DNA from: a virus
DNA: 64,000 nucleotides
Virus record (IMG/VR): IMGVR_UViG_3300031963_000075
Location: 1-64,000 of that record
Strand: one strand, 5' to 3'
Part shown: piece by piece, positions 26,295 to 36,700 of the stretch
Numbering within the stretch: the first letter of the stretch is position 1
Layout: each line of letters starts with the position of its first letter
Notes under the pieces: generated by a model
Told to the model about the DNA's origin: nothing
Database searches by the model: none
What the model saw: the letters and a program-made list of their open reading frames with translations, nothing else
Program-made: the position numbers and the translations under genes

Positions 26295-26738
26295 TTAGAT
26301 TAATTCGGGATAAAAATAATTAAAATTTTTGCCTGAAAAAATGTCAGTCAGGTCACTGAGTATACTTTTCAAGTTTGGTCTAAGGTCCACAGTATATCTA
26401 ACCTTTGGGGGGTACAATTTAGCGTTAAAGGTTCTCTGACAAATTGTCATATCTCCAACCTTTATAAACAAATTAAAGTTTTCTTCACCCTCTGTGATAG
26501 ATGTGTTTAGAACTTCAGGGTTTTCTGTAATTTCATACTGATTGTCCATCATGTAAACAACTGTTCTCATTTTTAAATCATACTGTAGTTTGTTACAAAA
26601 ACTTCTAATGTAGTTGTACAATTCTTCTGATTTAGATGCACTTCTATTAAACCCCTTAACATTGAAGAATCTTTGTACTACAATGTTGTCGTTACATTTC
26701 AACAAAAACTCTACTTTTGTTACTTCTTGATCTCTCAT
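26295..26738 (-). CDS. Conserved-looking phage protein of unknown function in the replication block (147 aa)
   Basis: No family recognised. Two halves look related, each with a strand pair followed by a QRFFNV / QRTFNA segment (residues about 22-27 and 107-112), suggesting an internal duplication of a small alpha/beta unit. Soluble, no membrane segment. It starts 12 nt after the exonuclease gene on the same strand and precedes the helicase, so an accessory role in replication or repair is a contextual guess. Confidence 0.5.
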   Translation of the reverse strand: MRDQEVTKVEFLLKCNDNIVVQRFFNVKGFNRSASKSEELYNYIRSFCNKLQYDLKMRTVVYMMDNQYEITENPEVLNTSITEGEENFNLFIKVGDMTICQRTFNAKLYPPKVRYTVDLRPNLKSILSDLTDIFSGKNFNYFYPELI

Positions 26739-26750
26739 AAATTTTGTTTT

Positions 26751-27758
26751 TTACTTTTTGTTTCTAAATTTTGTTTTTTCTTTTCTAGAAAGTTTTAAAA
26801 ATGGTTTCAAAAAATTTACCCACGCTTCATCACCTTTTGGTAAAAATTTAAAGAATCCGTCTTCCATCATCATTCTAATTAAGTTTCGGTGTCCTCTTCC
26901 GTCTGGATCCATTGACTCTGAGTGATACATCCTAACTAACTCTTTTCCTTCCTCAGAAATTAATGGTTCTGATAAATCAACTAACTTCTTATTGATGATA
27001 AAAAACTCTTCCCCAAATATCCCCTCTTTGGTTTTTCCACTGAGTAGATTTTTCAAAGCGACATTATCTTTTTGTTCTTTGAGTAATTGTTCACCTTTTG
27101 ATAAAATATCGTTAAATGAAACTTCTTTTTCAAGGATTTCAGGAAATAATTTAATAAATGTTTTTTCTCCTAAATAATAAATCCCATCGATGTTATCTGA
27201 ACTATCACCTGTAAGAATTTTGTATGTTTTAATATTATAATGTGGAATTTCAGCATCGTATAATTTGATGTTGTCCCCATTAACATAATATTTTTTTTGT
27301 TGTGGTGAATATATTTTTACTTTCTCTGAAATGAGCTGTGTTAAATCTCTATCAGACGAAAATATTGTTTTTTCCTCATCTTCAGATATCTGACAATAAT
27401 ACGCAATTAAATCGTCGGCTTCTGAATTTGGAAATTCGACTTGTCTAACAAACATCTCTTCAAGATATTGTTTAACTCTGACTTTTTGATTTGAAAAAGA
27501 CTCTTCTTTAAATTCGTTTTCAGATGACTTTCTATTAAGTTTGTATTTGGGATAGAGTAATCTTCTCTGCGAAGAACTAGTTTCACTATCCCAAAATACA
27601 ACTACCTTATTGAAATTTGTTTCCTCTAAAAATCTTCTTAACGTGTTAAGAAAGTGCCAAGTACCACCGACGTGTTCTCCTTTGTGGAAAAAATCCCTAA
27701 CTCCATGAAATCCGATTTTTAATAAGTTGTTTCCGTCAACTAATAATGTTTTAGTCAT
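26751..27758 (-). CDS. rnh: 5'-3' exonuclease / RNase H (T4 Rnh, FEN family)
   Basis: Removes RNA primers and 5' flaps from lagging-strand fragments. The FEN metal-site residues are visible: D8 in LLVDGNNLL, the acidic residue in VVVFWDSE, the pair in SEADDLIAYY, the pair in SSDRDLTQL and the last acidic pair in GDSSDNIDG with the following helix-hairpin-helix-like segment (YYLGEKTFIKLF). Length is 335 aa against 305 for T4 RNase H. It lies between the UvsX gene (20-nt gap) and the 147-aa gene, in one operon. Confidence 0.88.
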   Translation of the reverse strand: MTKTLLVDGNNLLKIGFHGVRDFFHKGEHVGGTWHFLNTLRRFLEETNFNKVVVFWDSETSSSQRRLLYPKYKLNRKSSENEFKEESFSNQKVRVKQYLEEMFVRQVEFPNSEADDLIAYYCQISEDEEKTIFSSDRDLTQLISEKVKIYSPQQKKYYVNGDNIKLYDAEIPHYNIKTYKILTGDSSDNIDGIYYLGEKTFIKLFPEILEKEVSFNDILSKGEQLLKEQKDNVALKNLLSGKTKEGIFGEEFFIINKKLVDLSEPLISEEGKELVRMYHSESMDPDGRGHRNLIRMMMEDGFFKFLPKGDEAWVNFLKPFLKLSRKEKTKFRNKK

Positions 27759-27778
27759 TTGACTAATTTAAAAGGTTC

Positions 27779-28786
27779 TTACTCTACTTCTTCTTTTTCT
27801 GTTTTCAAATCAAAATCACCTTCAACTCCGATAATCGTTTTCCAATAATCGGCATATTCTTTTTTGTAATTTTCAATCGATGCCTTTTCTTCTGTCGTAT
27901 CTTTGCCAGGTAAAAATCCGTGTGGTGTTACTATAATTTTACCATCTTCAAATCCAAGTCCATTGATGTGGTTTTTCATGACAGATACTTTTGTTCTTGA
28001 AGCGAACTTAACAGTTCTCTTGTCTTTGGTTGCAGTAATCTTTGTTGTTCCCGCACCTTTTTGATTACCAAACAAGAACACTAAAGACGAATTTAACCAA
28101 ACCGCTTCACCACCTTTTGCTTTAATTTTTGGTTGTCCAAAAGGATTGTCAGGTAATTCAACCCAAGGCTGATTAACAATGATTAATGTGTTTTCGAACT
28201 TTGATTCTGACTTTCTTGACCCTGAAATTCTTTGGTTGATTCCCATACCGATTTTATCGGCAAGAACTGAAGCATTGTGTTGTTTACCACCTTTACCTTC
28301 ATATGTCATTTTACAAGGAACAGAACCTACTGAGTCCCATAGAAAACATAAATCATATTCCAACTCACCCTTTTCTTGTGCGTCTAACATATCATTGATA
28401 AAATCTGTAATCTGTTCGATATAATCAAAGTTGTTGTTAAAAATGTAAAACCCGTCCCAATCAAGTTCTCCTGTTTCTTCGTCTACTACTTCCTCACACT
28501 GAAACCCCATTAACTTCGCGTGTTCAAAACTCCACTTTTGTTCTGTAATAATGAATACAGGTAGTATTCCTTTCTTTTGAGCATCAACCGCAGTTTTTAC
28601 AAGTGCGGTAGTTTTACCTGTATCAGAGTGACCTAAGAACATATTAATGTGTCCAATAGCAGGACCTGGAAGTCCAACCGCATCTAAAAAAGATTGTCCT
28701 AAATCAAAGAATCTTTGTGGTTTGTATTTTGCTGAAGTTGAGAATTTTTTCTTCAGTGAACTAAAATCATTTTTTTTAATTGCCAT
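27779..28786 (-). CDS. uvsX: UvsX/RecA-type recombinase
   Basis: Strand-exchange ATPase for recombination-dependent replication and repair. Walker A GHSDTGKT lies at 52-59, Walker B is in the LCFLWDSVGSVP segment, and the L2-like and ATP-sensing parts follow (NTLIIVNQPW, KAKGGEAVWLNSS). The C-terminus is acidic (KTEKEEVE). At 335 aa it is shorter than T4 UvsX (about 390). The neighbouring ssDNA-binding protein and exonuclease are its usual partners. It follows the hairpin terminator of the ssDNA-binding gene by 22 nt, so expression by read-through or a promoter I cannot see is likely. Confidence 0.88.
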   Translation of the reverse strand: MAIKKNDFSSLKKKFSTSAKYKPQRFFDLGQSFLDAVGLPGPAIGHINMFLGHSDTGKTTALVKTAVDAQKKGILPVFIITEQKWSFEHAKLMGFQCEEVVDEETGELDWDGFYIFNNNFDYIEQITDFINDMLDAQEKGELEYDLCFLWDSVGSVPCKMTYEGKGGKQHNASVLADKIGMGINQRISGSRKSESKFENTLIIVNQPWVELPDNPFGQPKIKAKGGEAVWLNSSLVFLFGNQKGAGTTKITATKDKRTVKFASRTKVSVMKNHINGLGFEDGKIIVTPHGFLPGKDTTEEKASIENYKKEYADYWKTIIGVEGDFDLKTEKEEVE

Positions 28787-28807
28787 ATTTTTTATTAAAA
28801 AATAGAA

Positions 28808-28838
28808 AAAAACACCGACATTGTAAATCGGTGTTTTT
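28808..28838 (-). terminator. Rho-independent terminator after the ssDNA-binding protein gene
   Basis: A perfect 11-bp stem (28808-28818 / 28828-28838) with a 9-nt loop; the core is ACACCGA/TCGGTGT. On the minus strand it is followed by a run of T. It lies 14 nt past the stop of the gp32-like gene and would let that protein be made in excess over UvsX. Confidence 0.85.
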
Positions 28839-28851
28839 GTGTTTGTGAATA

Positions 28852-29712
28852 TTAAAATGGTAACTCTTCGTCGATGTCATCATTAGCTTGAGGGTCTTCT
28901 ACTTTCTTTGATTCACTTTTAGAACCTCCCATAGAAATTTCACCTTCTTCAGAATTTGAGTATACATAACCTCCTTTATCTGAATCCCATCTTGGTGTTT
29001 CTCCTCGCGCAATCGCCTCAAGGTATTCAGTTGGCTTTTTAGAATATACATCCTCCCAAGTCAACTCGTCAGATAACCATTCAGACATTACTTCTTCATC
29101 TTCGTGGATTGGTGTTGGGTCATCATACATAACTGTTTGAATCACAGTGTAAAAAGCCCCTTTTGGTGTTTTTGCCTTTGTAAGTTCAAGGATTAAATCT
29201 CTTCCTTTATCAGCGTCGGCAACGTCTCCTTTTGCTTTATAGATTGGTATGATTTTATCAAAAATCCCTTCTTGTTTGTAATTGTGTTTAAATCTCCAAA
29301 ACTTAGGTCCGTCTTGTTCGTTATCACGATCGATTACTTTAACAATATAAAACTTACGTGGTTTGTATTGTTTTGCAAGTTCTTTATCAGAATCTCTACC
29401 TGTTGACATAAGCTCATCATGTACTTCATTAAGTGGAGAACGTTCGTTATCATTCTTTCCTGGATCGTAGAACTTTTGCCATTTTCCATCAACTAAAATT
29501 TCATGAAACCATACTTCTTTGAATGGTGATGAACCGTCTGTGGTAGGGAGGATTCGGATTCTTTTTTGTCCTTGTTTTTCGCTTTCTTTAAGGATAGCCG
29601 CGAAATATTTTTTCATTCTTTCTTCTTGTGACATTTTTGAAGTGGAAGAAGAACCACTTTGTTTTGAACTTTCGTACTGAGCCAAAACCGCATCTAAGAC
29701 ATTTGTCGCCAT
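28852..29712 (-). CDS. 32: Single-stranded DNA-binding protein, gp32-like
   Basis: Coats ssDNA at replication forks and recombination intermediates. The core has the family pattern (KRIRILPTTDGSSPFKEVWF, KFYDPGKND, PRKFYIVKVIDRD, PKFWRFKHNYKQEGIF) and the C-terminus is a long acidic tail. Two features differ from T4 gp32: there is no cysteine at all, so the zinc-binding loop is absent, and the tail ends DDIDEELPF, much like the D-D-D-I-P-F tip of bacterial SSB. At 286 aa it is close to T4 gp32 (301). It is a single-gene unit with its own leader and a strong terminator. Confidence 0.85.
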   Translation of the reverse strand: MATNVLDAVLAQYESSKQSGSSSTSKMSQEERMKKYFAAILKESEKQGQKRIRILPTTDGSSPFKEVWFHEILVDGKWQKFYDPGKNDNERSPLNEVHDELMSTGRDSDKELAKQYKPRKFYIVKVIDRDNEQDGPKFWRFKHNYKQEGIFDKIIPIYKAKGDVADADKGRDLILELTKAKTPKGAFYTVIQTVMYDDPTPIHEDEEVMSEWLSDELTWEDVYSKKPTEYLEAIARGETPRWDSDKGGYVYSNSEEGEISMGGSKSESKKVEDPQANDDIDEELPF

Positions 29713-29741
29713 ATATTTGTGTTATTAAAAGTTTACAAGTT

Positions 29742-29773
29742 AAAATATAAATTATAAAAGTGTCGCAGTCAAT
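29742..29773 (-). promoter_or_regulatory. Possible host-type (Bacteroidota sigma) promoter for the ssDNA-binding gene
   Basis: On the minus strand, ATTG is followed after 20 nt by TATATTTT, close to the Bacteroidota -33 TTTG / -7 TAnnTTTG pattern. The predicted start lies about 20-25 nt before the ATG in an A/U-rich leader. No TATTTAT element is present here, which fits early rather than late expression. Weak match. Confidence 0.3.
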
Positions 29774-29790
29774 ATAGTTGTTAAAATTTT

Positions 29791-29816
29791 TGAAAGGGAC
29801 ATCCTTGTCCCTTTCA
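29791..29816 (-). terminator. Hairpin terminator after the 229-aa gene
   Basis: TGAAAGGGACA and its complement form an 11-bp stem (29791-29801 / 29806-29816) with a 4-nt loop, immediately downstream of the stop at 29819. The following minus-strand sequence is A/T-rich with a short T tract. Confidence 0.75.
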
Positions 29817-29818
29817 AA

Positions 29819-30508
29819 TTAGTATTCTTCGTCTAAATATTCATTAAATGAATCCTCAATTTGTCCAGAGGAAAAATCTTTAACTTCGTCGGAAGTTAAC
29901 ACATATTCATTTTTTCCCGATTTTTCCATCTCTTCTTGTTTATCAACAAAAAAATCGGATAGTTTTTGTTTGAAAGGACCTGAATCTAAACTTCGTAACT
30001 CTAATTTTTCTTGAGGTGTTTTTGGTTTATACCTTTCTACTTTATCTTCTATCGAGGTAAGTTTAGATGCAATTCCATCCATTTCTTTTAGTTTTGCATC
30101 TAAAGTTTCTAATTGTTTAAATAGATTTTGAAAATATTCCTCTTGTTTAGTTTCTATGTTTTTTTGAGCCGTAACTAAATCTGTGATGTCTAATTCTTCA
30201 TCCTCTTCTTCTTTACCTACTTCTTCGACATCAGGGTCGGTACTTACATCAACAGGGGCAGCTTCTGTTCCTCCTGCTGGTGGTGCTCCTCCTTCTGGTG
30301 CTCCTGCTGGTGGTGCTCCTGCTGGTGGTGCTCCTGCAGCCATTGGGTCACCTCCCGCCATTGGATCTCCTCCTGCTAACGGGTCTCCACCCGCTAACGG
30401 ATCTGCCGGTGGTGCTCCACCCGCTAATGGGTCTTCTTGTTCATTTATATAATTATTAATACTCCTGTATCTATTAATCTCCTCTAATATTTTTCTATCA
30501 ATATTCAT
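29819..30508 (-). CDS. Gly/Ala/Pro-repeat protein with acidic and coiled-coil region (229 aa), possible scaffold or internal head protein
   Basis: Residues 1-24 form a short helix (MNIDRKILEEINRYRSINNY). Residues about 27-85 are low-complexity repeats of DPLAGG / DPMAGG and GAPPA. An acidic stretch (KEEEDEELDITD) and a coiled coil (residues about 105-155) follow, and the C-terminus is acidic. No catalytic motif. Composition and acidity recall prohead core or scaffold proteins, but the location beside the ssDNA-binding gene is not diagnostic. It starts 3 nt after the 75-aa gene and ends in a terminator. Confidence 0.45.
   Translation of the reverse strand: MNIDRKILEEINRYRSINNYINEQEDPLAGGAPPADPLAGGDPLAGGDPMAGGDPMAAGAPPAGAPPAGAPEGGAPPAGGTEAAPVDVSTDPDVEEVGKEEEDEELDITDLVTAQKNIETKQEEYFQNLFKQLETLDAKLKEMDGIASKLTSIEDKVERYKPKTPQEKLELRSLDSGPFKQKLSDFFVDKQEEMEKSGKNEYVLTSDEVKDFSSGQIEDSFNEYLDEEY
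30258..30435 (-). repeat. Gly-Ala-Pro coding repeat
   Basis: Tandem 12- to 18-nt units (plus-strand GGTGCTCCTGCT and AACGGGTCTCC types) encode GAPPA and GGDPLA/GGDPMA units in the 229-aa protein. G+C here is well above the window average, which also creates a long antisense frame without coding meaning. Confidence 0.7.
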
Positions 30509-30511
30509 ATA

Positions 30512-30739
30512 TTAACCATTTAATAATGTTTTTATTCCTGATTTTGTTTCTACCTGAATTTTTTTGAATTTGTTCATAGTGTTATCTACTCTTTCTATCA
30601 AACCATCTTTCATTCTTATTGTATAACAATCACCAGTATCTAAGTCACAAACTTCTTTGAATCCGTTACCTGTATCTTTTTCAGACATTCTTGTATTTTT
30701 ACCAAGAAAATTATCCAATATTAATTTTGTATTACTCAT
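30512..30739 (-). CDS. Small unknown protein (75 aa)
   Basis: A short charged alpha/beta protein (MSNTKLILDNFLGKN at the start, CDLDTGDCYTIRMKDGLIER in the middle). The C-DLDTGD-C segment with two cysteines is the only notable feature. A TATTTAT element lies 13 nt before the ATG and the 229-aa gene follows after 3 nt, so the two form one unit. Function unknown. Confidence 0.5.
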   Translation of the reverse strand: MSNTKLILDNFLGKNTRMSEKDTGNGFKEVCDLDTGDCYTIRMKDGLIERVDNTMNKFKKIQVETKSGIKTLLNG

Positions 30740-30752
30740 AATTCTTTTATTA

Positions 30753-30759
30753 ATAAATA
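30753..30759 (-). promoter_or_regulatory. TATTTAT element, 75-aa and 229-aa genes
   Basis: Minus-strand TATTTATT with 13 nt to the ATG at 30739. Confidence 0.45.
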
Positions 30760-30786
30760 TAATGAATTCTATAAATGTTCAACTTA

Positions 30787-33700
30787 TTAACTACTCAAGT
30801 TAATTGTTTTGGCTAATGATAAACAATTTTCCACTTCTTTAATTAAATTTGTTTTATCTAAAGGTTGTAATTGACTATATACATTATCATTAACTAAGTT
30901 TGGCCATTGGGTTATATATGTTTTTGCTAAATAATCAATTAATACGGTTGATGGATTTAATAAATCATTTGTTGTTAAATTAGATAATATATTGTCACCT
31001 CCACTTCTTACTAAAGCGATAAATCTATTAGCAATTACATACATAGGGTCTTTTACATCAGTAAAATATCCAACAGGAACGTTCTGTTTACCACCCATGT
31101 TTTGACAGAAATGATGTTTTGTTTTATCCATTATAAATTTATCAGAATCAGCTGAATAAGATACGTTCAATTGGAGGTTACCAAAATTTGATGCGTTTAT
31201 TTTGAACGTTGTTCCGTCGTAATTTGAAATATATCCTACAAGGAATGTCAAATATCTCAATGTTACTTTTTGATTCTGAGTAAGTGTTGATGATGTTGGT
31301 AACAAATTAACAGTTGTTTTGATATCAGTGGCAATTTGGGTATCACTTAATCCAGATGTCGCTGTTGATGCACTATATGATAGTGCTCGGAATGGTGATG
31401 CTAAATCTTGGGAACAAGAATCCGGTCCAGGCGTATTCGGTCCGTTTACTTCATTCATTTTTGTTGATTGTTCTCCAATAATATTAGTTGATATATTAGC
31501 TTCCGTTTCTGTTTTTGCTTTGGTTAATAATGGTGTTACAAAATTCTTATAAATTGTTTGTAAATAAGAATCTTGTGTTGATATTTCATATACAGGTTGT
31601 CTTGTTCCTGAAAAGCTAGTAGAGAATGTACCAGCGTTAATTCTATGAGAAACCTTTGTTATTTGATAAGGACCTGAAAACAATGGTACATTTCTTAAAT
31701 TGAAATACATTTTTGGTTGCATCAATGCATTACCTATCATTGTTACATCACAAGTGTAAACTCTGTATTTGTAAAAGTTGTACATTGATTGACTTTGAGG
31801 TGTTGCATTAATACCTCCACCTTGATTTGCAGTATAGTTTGCTAATCTTATTTCTTCTGCAGTTTTTTGACCTGAATTCATATTAACAGAAAAGGAAGTA
31901 AAAATTCCTTGATTTTGTCTACCTATATCCAAATTAAAAGCAACTAATTTATTAGATTTACCCCAATCTTGTTTTTTACTTTGGTCTTCAACTAAAGGAT
32001 TTTCAGATTGTCTGTTCAATTGGAAAACGTCATTTCTAAAATCACTATTTGGGATATCCAAATTTTTACTTGCTTCGTTTGCGAAAGTACACACCATTTT
32101 TGTTTTTGACTTTCTATAATCCACATTTAAAAAAGTTCCAAATAAATCATTCGCTACCGATGTTGAACCTTGATTTGATGGGTTAGGTCTAACTGTAACA
32201 TCATTAACGTCATAATAATTGACATATCCTGCGTGTTCTTCAATATTAAACCCACTACTTTGAATTAACTCTCTTAATATCAAACCAAGTTGTCTATCTG
32301 GAGTGTTAAGTACGGAATTTTCTAATTTATCTTTCCATAAGATGACATCACAATAAACTTCACTACTTATATTTCTTGATGCTCTATCTAAGAAAAGAAA
32401 ATCTTCAAATAATGTAAATTCTTTATAATCATTACCTGATATCCATTTATCATTCATTGCCTTTAATTTTTCCCAAATTTCAATTCTACCAATATCCCCT
32501 GTATAATTTGCCTTTTTTGGTTGTGGTGTGATGACAGTATTTGGTAAATTTTTAAGGACTTCTTCCATCAAAGTATTAATAATGTCATCTTTGAATAGGT
32601 TGTTAGTTTCTATTATGTTTGTGAGAATTTGTCTAAATTTAAATTCGTCTAATGTGTTGTCTTCAAGTTTTTGAGTAGCATAAATTTTAACTAATGGGGC
32701 AAAGTCTTTAATATTGTCCACAGTAAAAGCAATATCCAAATCAATAAAAAAATCAGTTATGAAAGAACCATTATCAGTATAAACTAAATTTGGTATTGAC
32801 GAATAACCAACATATGTTTCCAAAGCCCTCCACTCGTCTGAATAAAAATTTTGTGATTGTGCTAAAGTTGTTGTACCACCCAAATATGGTAATGCGTATG
32901 GGGTACTTAAGTTATAGGATACAGGATTTAATTTATCAACCAAAGGGGATGATGAAAGACTGTAAAATGTCTTTTTATTATAAAAAGACGGATTTCCATT
33001 ATTAAACATTATATCATAATTCATAAACTTGTTTAATAAACTATAAACATTATCTAATTGGGTTAATTTAATTTTCGATAACGCTTCATCACTAACACTT
33101 TCGTTAATAAAATCTTCACCAGGTATTCTGAACAATTCAGTTGCTAACAATTGGAAATTTCTGTATTTAATTAGAATATCGTCTTCAGACGCTGGATTTG
33201 TTTCAGGTGTTTTTAAAATATTTGTATAGTCATATTTAGATTTTGAGAAGTTTAAGAAGTGTTCCTCAAATAAATCTAATACTTGTCTTTCAAACACAGA
33301 AAACACTTCTTCAATACTCGTATATATATCTCTTGTCGATAGGACAAAAGGCCCAAAATTTACGTTACCATTTGTATCCCCGTTTATTGAGAAATTTTCT
33401 TGATTTTTTGATGTTTTTAAAACTGTTTTCAAGTACTCATTTGGTGAATTAATTGCCAATCTATTGTTATCAAAATATCCATAATTTGGGAGTGACCAAA
33501 AAGCTCTTACCGAACCATTGAATACCGCAGGGTTATCTTTTACTTCAGTTTTTAATTTTTGTTGTCCATCAGGACCTTTAAAACACTCATATTTTGTTTG
33601 ATTAAAACTACTACCAAAAGACGGTGTTATAAAATAATCTTCACTTTTATCATCTTTTACTAAAGTTGATAGTGTAGAAATATTCATAGCTCTGTTTTGG

Positions 33701-36700
33701 TCGGATGGGTCAAAACCAAAATCATAATTCAAAAGTGAACTTTCTGAAAGATTAATATATAGTTTTCCATTATCAATTTGTTCTTGAATTTCACTATCCG
33801 TATATGTATCAAAAATTGTCAGTCCGTTAAAGAACAAATTAAAGTCATCAACAAGTTTAGGATAAAACCCCAAATTCATTTGTGTACCTGTAAGAAACCC
33901 AGAAACGATATCTCTTTGTAATGAAATATCAACAGGGTCTGTTGTTATATTTGTAAAACCACTTAACGTATATACTTTTGAGATATCTTGTGTGATTGGG
34001 TCGTAATTTTCAGCGTAATTAAAATTATCCCAAGGAATCGTCATGTAATCAAATCCTGTCTCTACCCAACTTTTATATCTATTCCAAATTGAACCGTATT
34101 TGAGAACCCAAGCATATGGTAGTTTATGTACTGAACCAAATTTTTTAAATGTTGCAAACATATAATCTAAATCAGTACTTACAGTATTACTATACGTTTT
34201 ATATTTTTCTCTTAAAGTTGTTAATGGTAAAGAGTTTAAGAAAAGGTAAGCTGCTTCTCTAAATGGGTACTGATTGAATTCTCTAAAATTTTGTACCCCT
34301 TTTATTATTGAATTAACAAAATATGGAGTATTTAACATGGATGTTGTTTGTTCTCCAATCAATTGATTGTCATATTCTATATAATTGATATTACCTTCTG
34401 TTATATGTTGTTTATCAAAGTTTTTTGATTTATCCTCATAGTAAGCTTTTAGAGTTTCCTTATTTGTTATCTCAATTGATGGGTCATTTACGTTTGTTTG
34501 ATAAAAATATGTAAAAGGTCTTACAAAAAAAGAATCACTCGCATCTGTAAAATTTGCGGTTTGTACAATTTTGGTGTTATAAAAAATGGTTTTTGTTGTA
34601 TTGAAAGCTAAATTAGTATCTCCACTTATTGTTGCGGAATCTGCTAAACTTTCATTAACCCAATCTTCATTCACATATGGATAAATGTCTGTTTGGTCAA
34701 AACCATTATTCTTTGTTGACTCTAAAAAATTTATTACATTTTCACTTGTTCCAATTAAATCTTGTTTTATAGGATCAAATGAAGAAATATAATACGGAGT
34801 TTCAGTCACACTTTGTAAATATGGTGTATTGTATATACCTCTACTAAAGTTTTGCCAACTTTCACCAGCACCATCATTAGATATGTGTCTTAAAATTAAT
34901 TCAAAATTTTTAGCGTTAAAATTGTAATTTTTAAGTATCTGTATTAAAAATGGATTATCTGTTTTGAGTGCATTTTTGATATTTTGTGCTTCCATATCAA
35001 TTAACACTTTGTATACACTGTTATCCCTACTTCCAAATCTGTTTAATTTAGAATAAAATGCGTAAGTAATAACTCTTTCGTATATTTCATATATAAATTT
35101 AACATCTTCTAAGCTTGAGTATATCGTATAAGTAAGTGGATATTCTACCGTATTTAGAGACGTGAATGGTAAATTTTGTGTTTGATTTTGAGTTATAACA
35201 AAATTTGCTGGCGTATTTCTTAATATAAACCCATTCAAATATTCTTCCACAAACTCAACTTCCGGCCAAATTGTATAATCATTAGAACCTGTTTCTGTTG
35301 GGTAATCGCCTGGATATTTTACCTGATAACTTGTTTTAGTAGGGTTTGATGTATCCTCAACAATAAATTGAGGCCATGGATAAACAGGAGAAGTTGCCCT
35401 TGATATTTTAGGTCTATCAACAGATGCACTATTTGACACACTTTCCAATATCACTCTTCTTCTTGTTGGGTCATCTCTTTTGTTCCACGCACTTTTATGT
35501 ACATCATCCATAAGTCTCAGAAAAGCTTCAGCATTTGCCAATATTATACCAACCATATTATTTATAGTAGGTTTAAATCCTAAATTTAATTCTAAGGTTT
35601 CCTTTAATGATTCAGTAAGCGCACTTTCAATTTCTGTTTTTTTTGTTTTAAGTGCTGTTTCTAAATCACTTATCTTTTCTAAAAATGATTTATTACCTTG
35701 ACTAATACCTTCAAATATAAAATAATCGTTTGTTGGTAATTCAGTTGTTTTTACATTATTTTTGAATTCTACTAAGATAGGGTCTGTATCCCCTGAAGGG
35801 GTTGCATTATATCTCAATTGATACGATTTTTGATAATCTATTGGGTCAGCAGCAACCAACTTACTATCAATTTTATCAAAATAAAAATCTTCGAATTTTA
35901 TATCTACAGGTATTACAGAATCTGTCTTAACGTTTGCTATTGTATAACTTTTACTCGAACCTGACGCTCCAAATGTTGGGTTATTACCTAATTTTTTATT
36001 ATACTCATCAATAATACCTTTAAGATTATTAATCGCGGTTTCTCTTTTCTTGATATCAGTTTGTATCTCTTTTTTAAAAGGTATATTTTTTATATATTTA
36101 ATACTATTATCTGAAGTGTAAGAACTGAGAAATAGAGAGTTTGGCTCATATAAGTTTGTTTTTAACCATGAATCGTCATTTCGATAAATCTTATCTTTGT
36201 AAGATGTAATGTCATTTAAAAAAACTTCACAGTTAGTTAAAGCACTAAGAGATTCTTGATTTTGATAACTATTCAAAATATCCGTTATAAATGTTTTCAA
36301 CTTTTCTTTAAATTGATAAACGGTATATTCAGGTAAATTTTCATCTACAAGTTTTTTGTTCTTATATTCTTTGAAAACTTCTCTAATTTTTTGATATCCC
36401 TTTGTTAATTTTGCGGTTTGTCCTTCGTTTACATCTGTTACTTGTCCTGGTGTTGAGGTTACAACAGTATTAGCCTCATACATATGAGGTAACGCTAAAC
36501 AATCTGAAAGTTTAATTTCATTCAAAACTGAAAAAATATAAGGATCAAATTTTAATTCAATTTCAAAATTTCCCGAATCTGCATCAAAAGAACTCTTGAA
36601 ATCTGTTAACTGTAATTTATATTGAACTGCTTTACCATAGTATCCTTTAATCGTTAATGTAAAAGGTGGATATGGGTATTGGAAAAATACTCCGTATGGT

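Noticed and set aside
30183-30452. Plus-strand Gly/Pro-rich frame
   Set aside because: It is the antisense reading of the GAPPA/DPLAGG repeat; the minus-strand frame has normal flanking domains.
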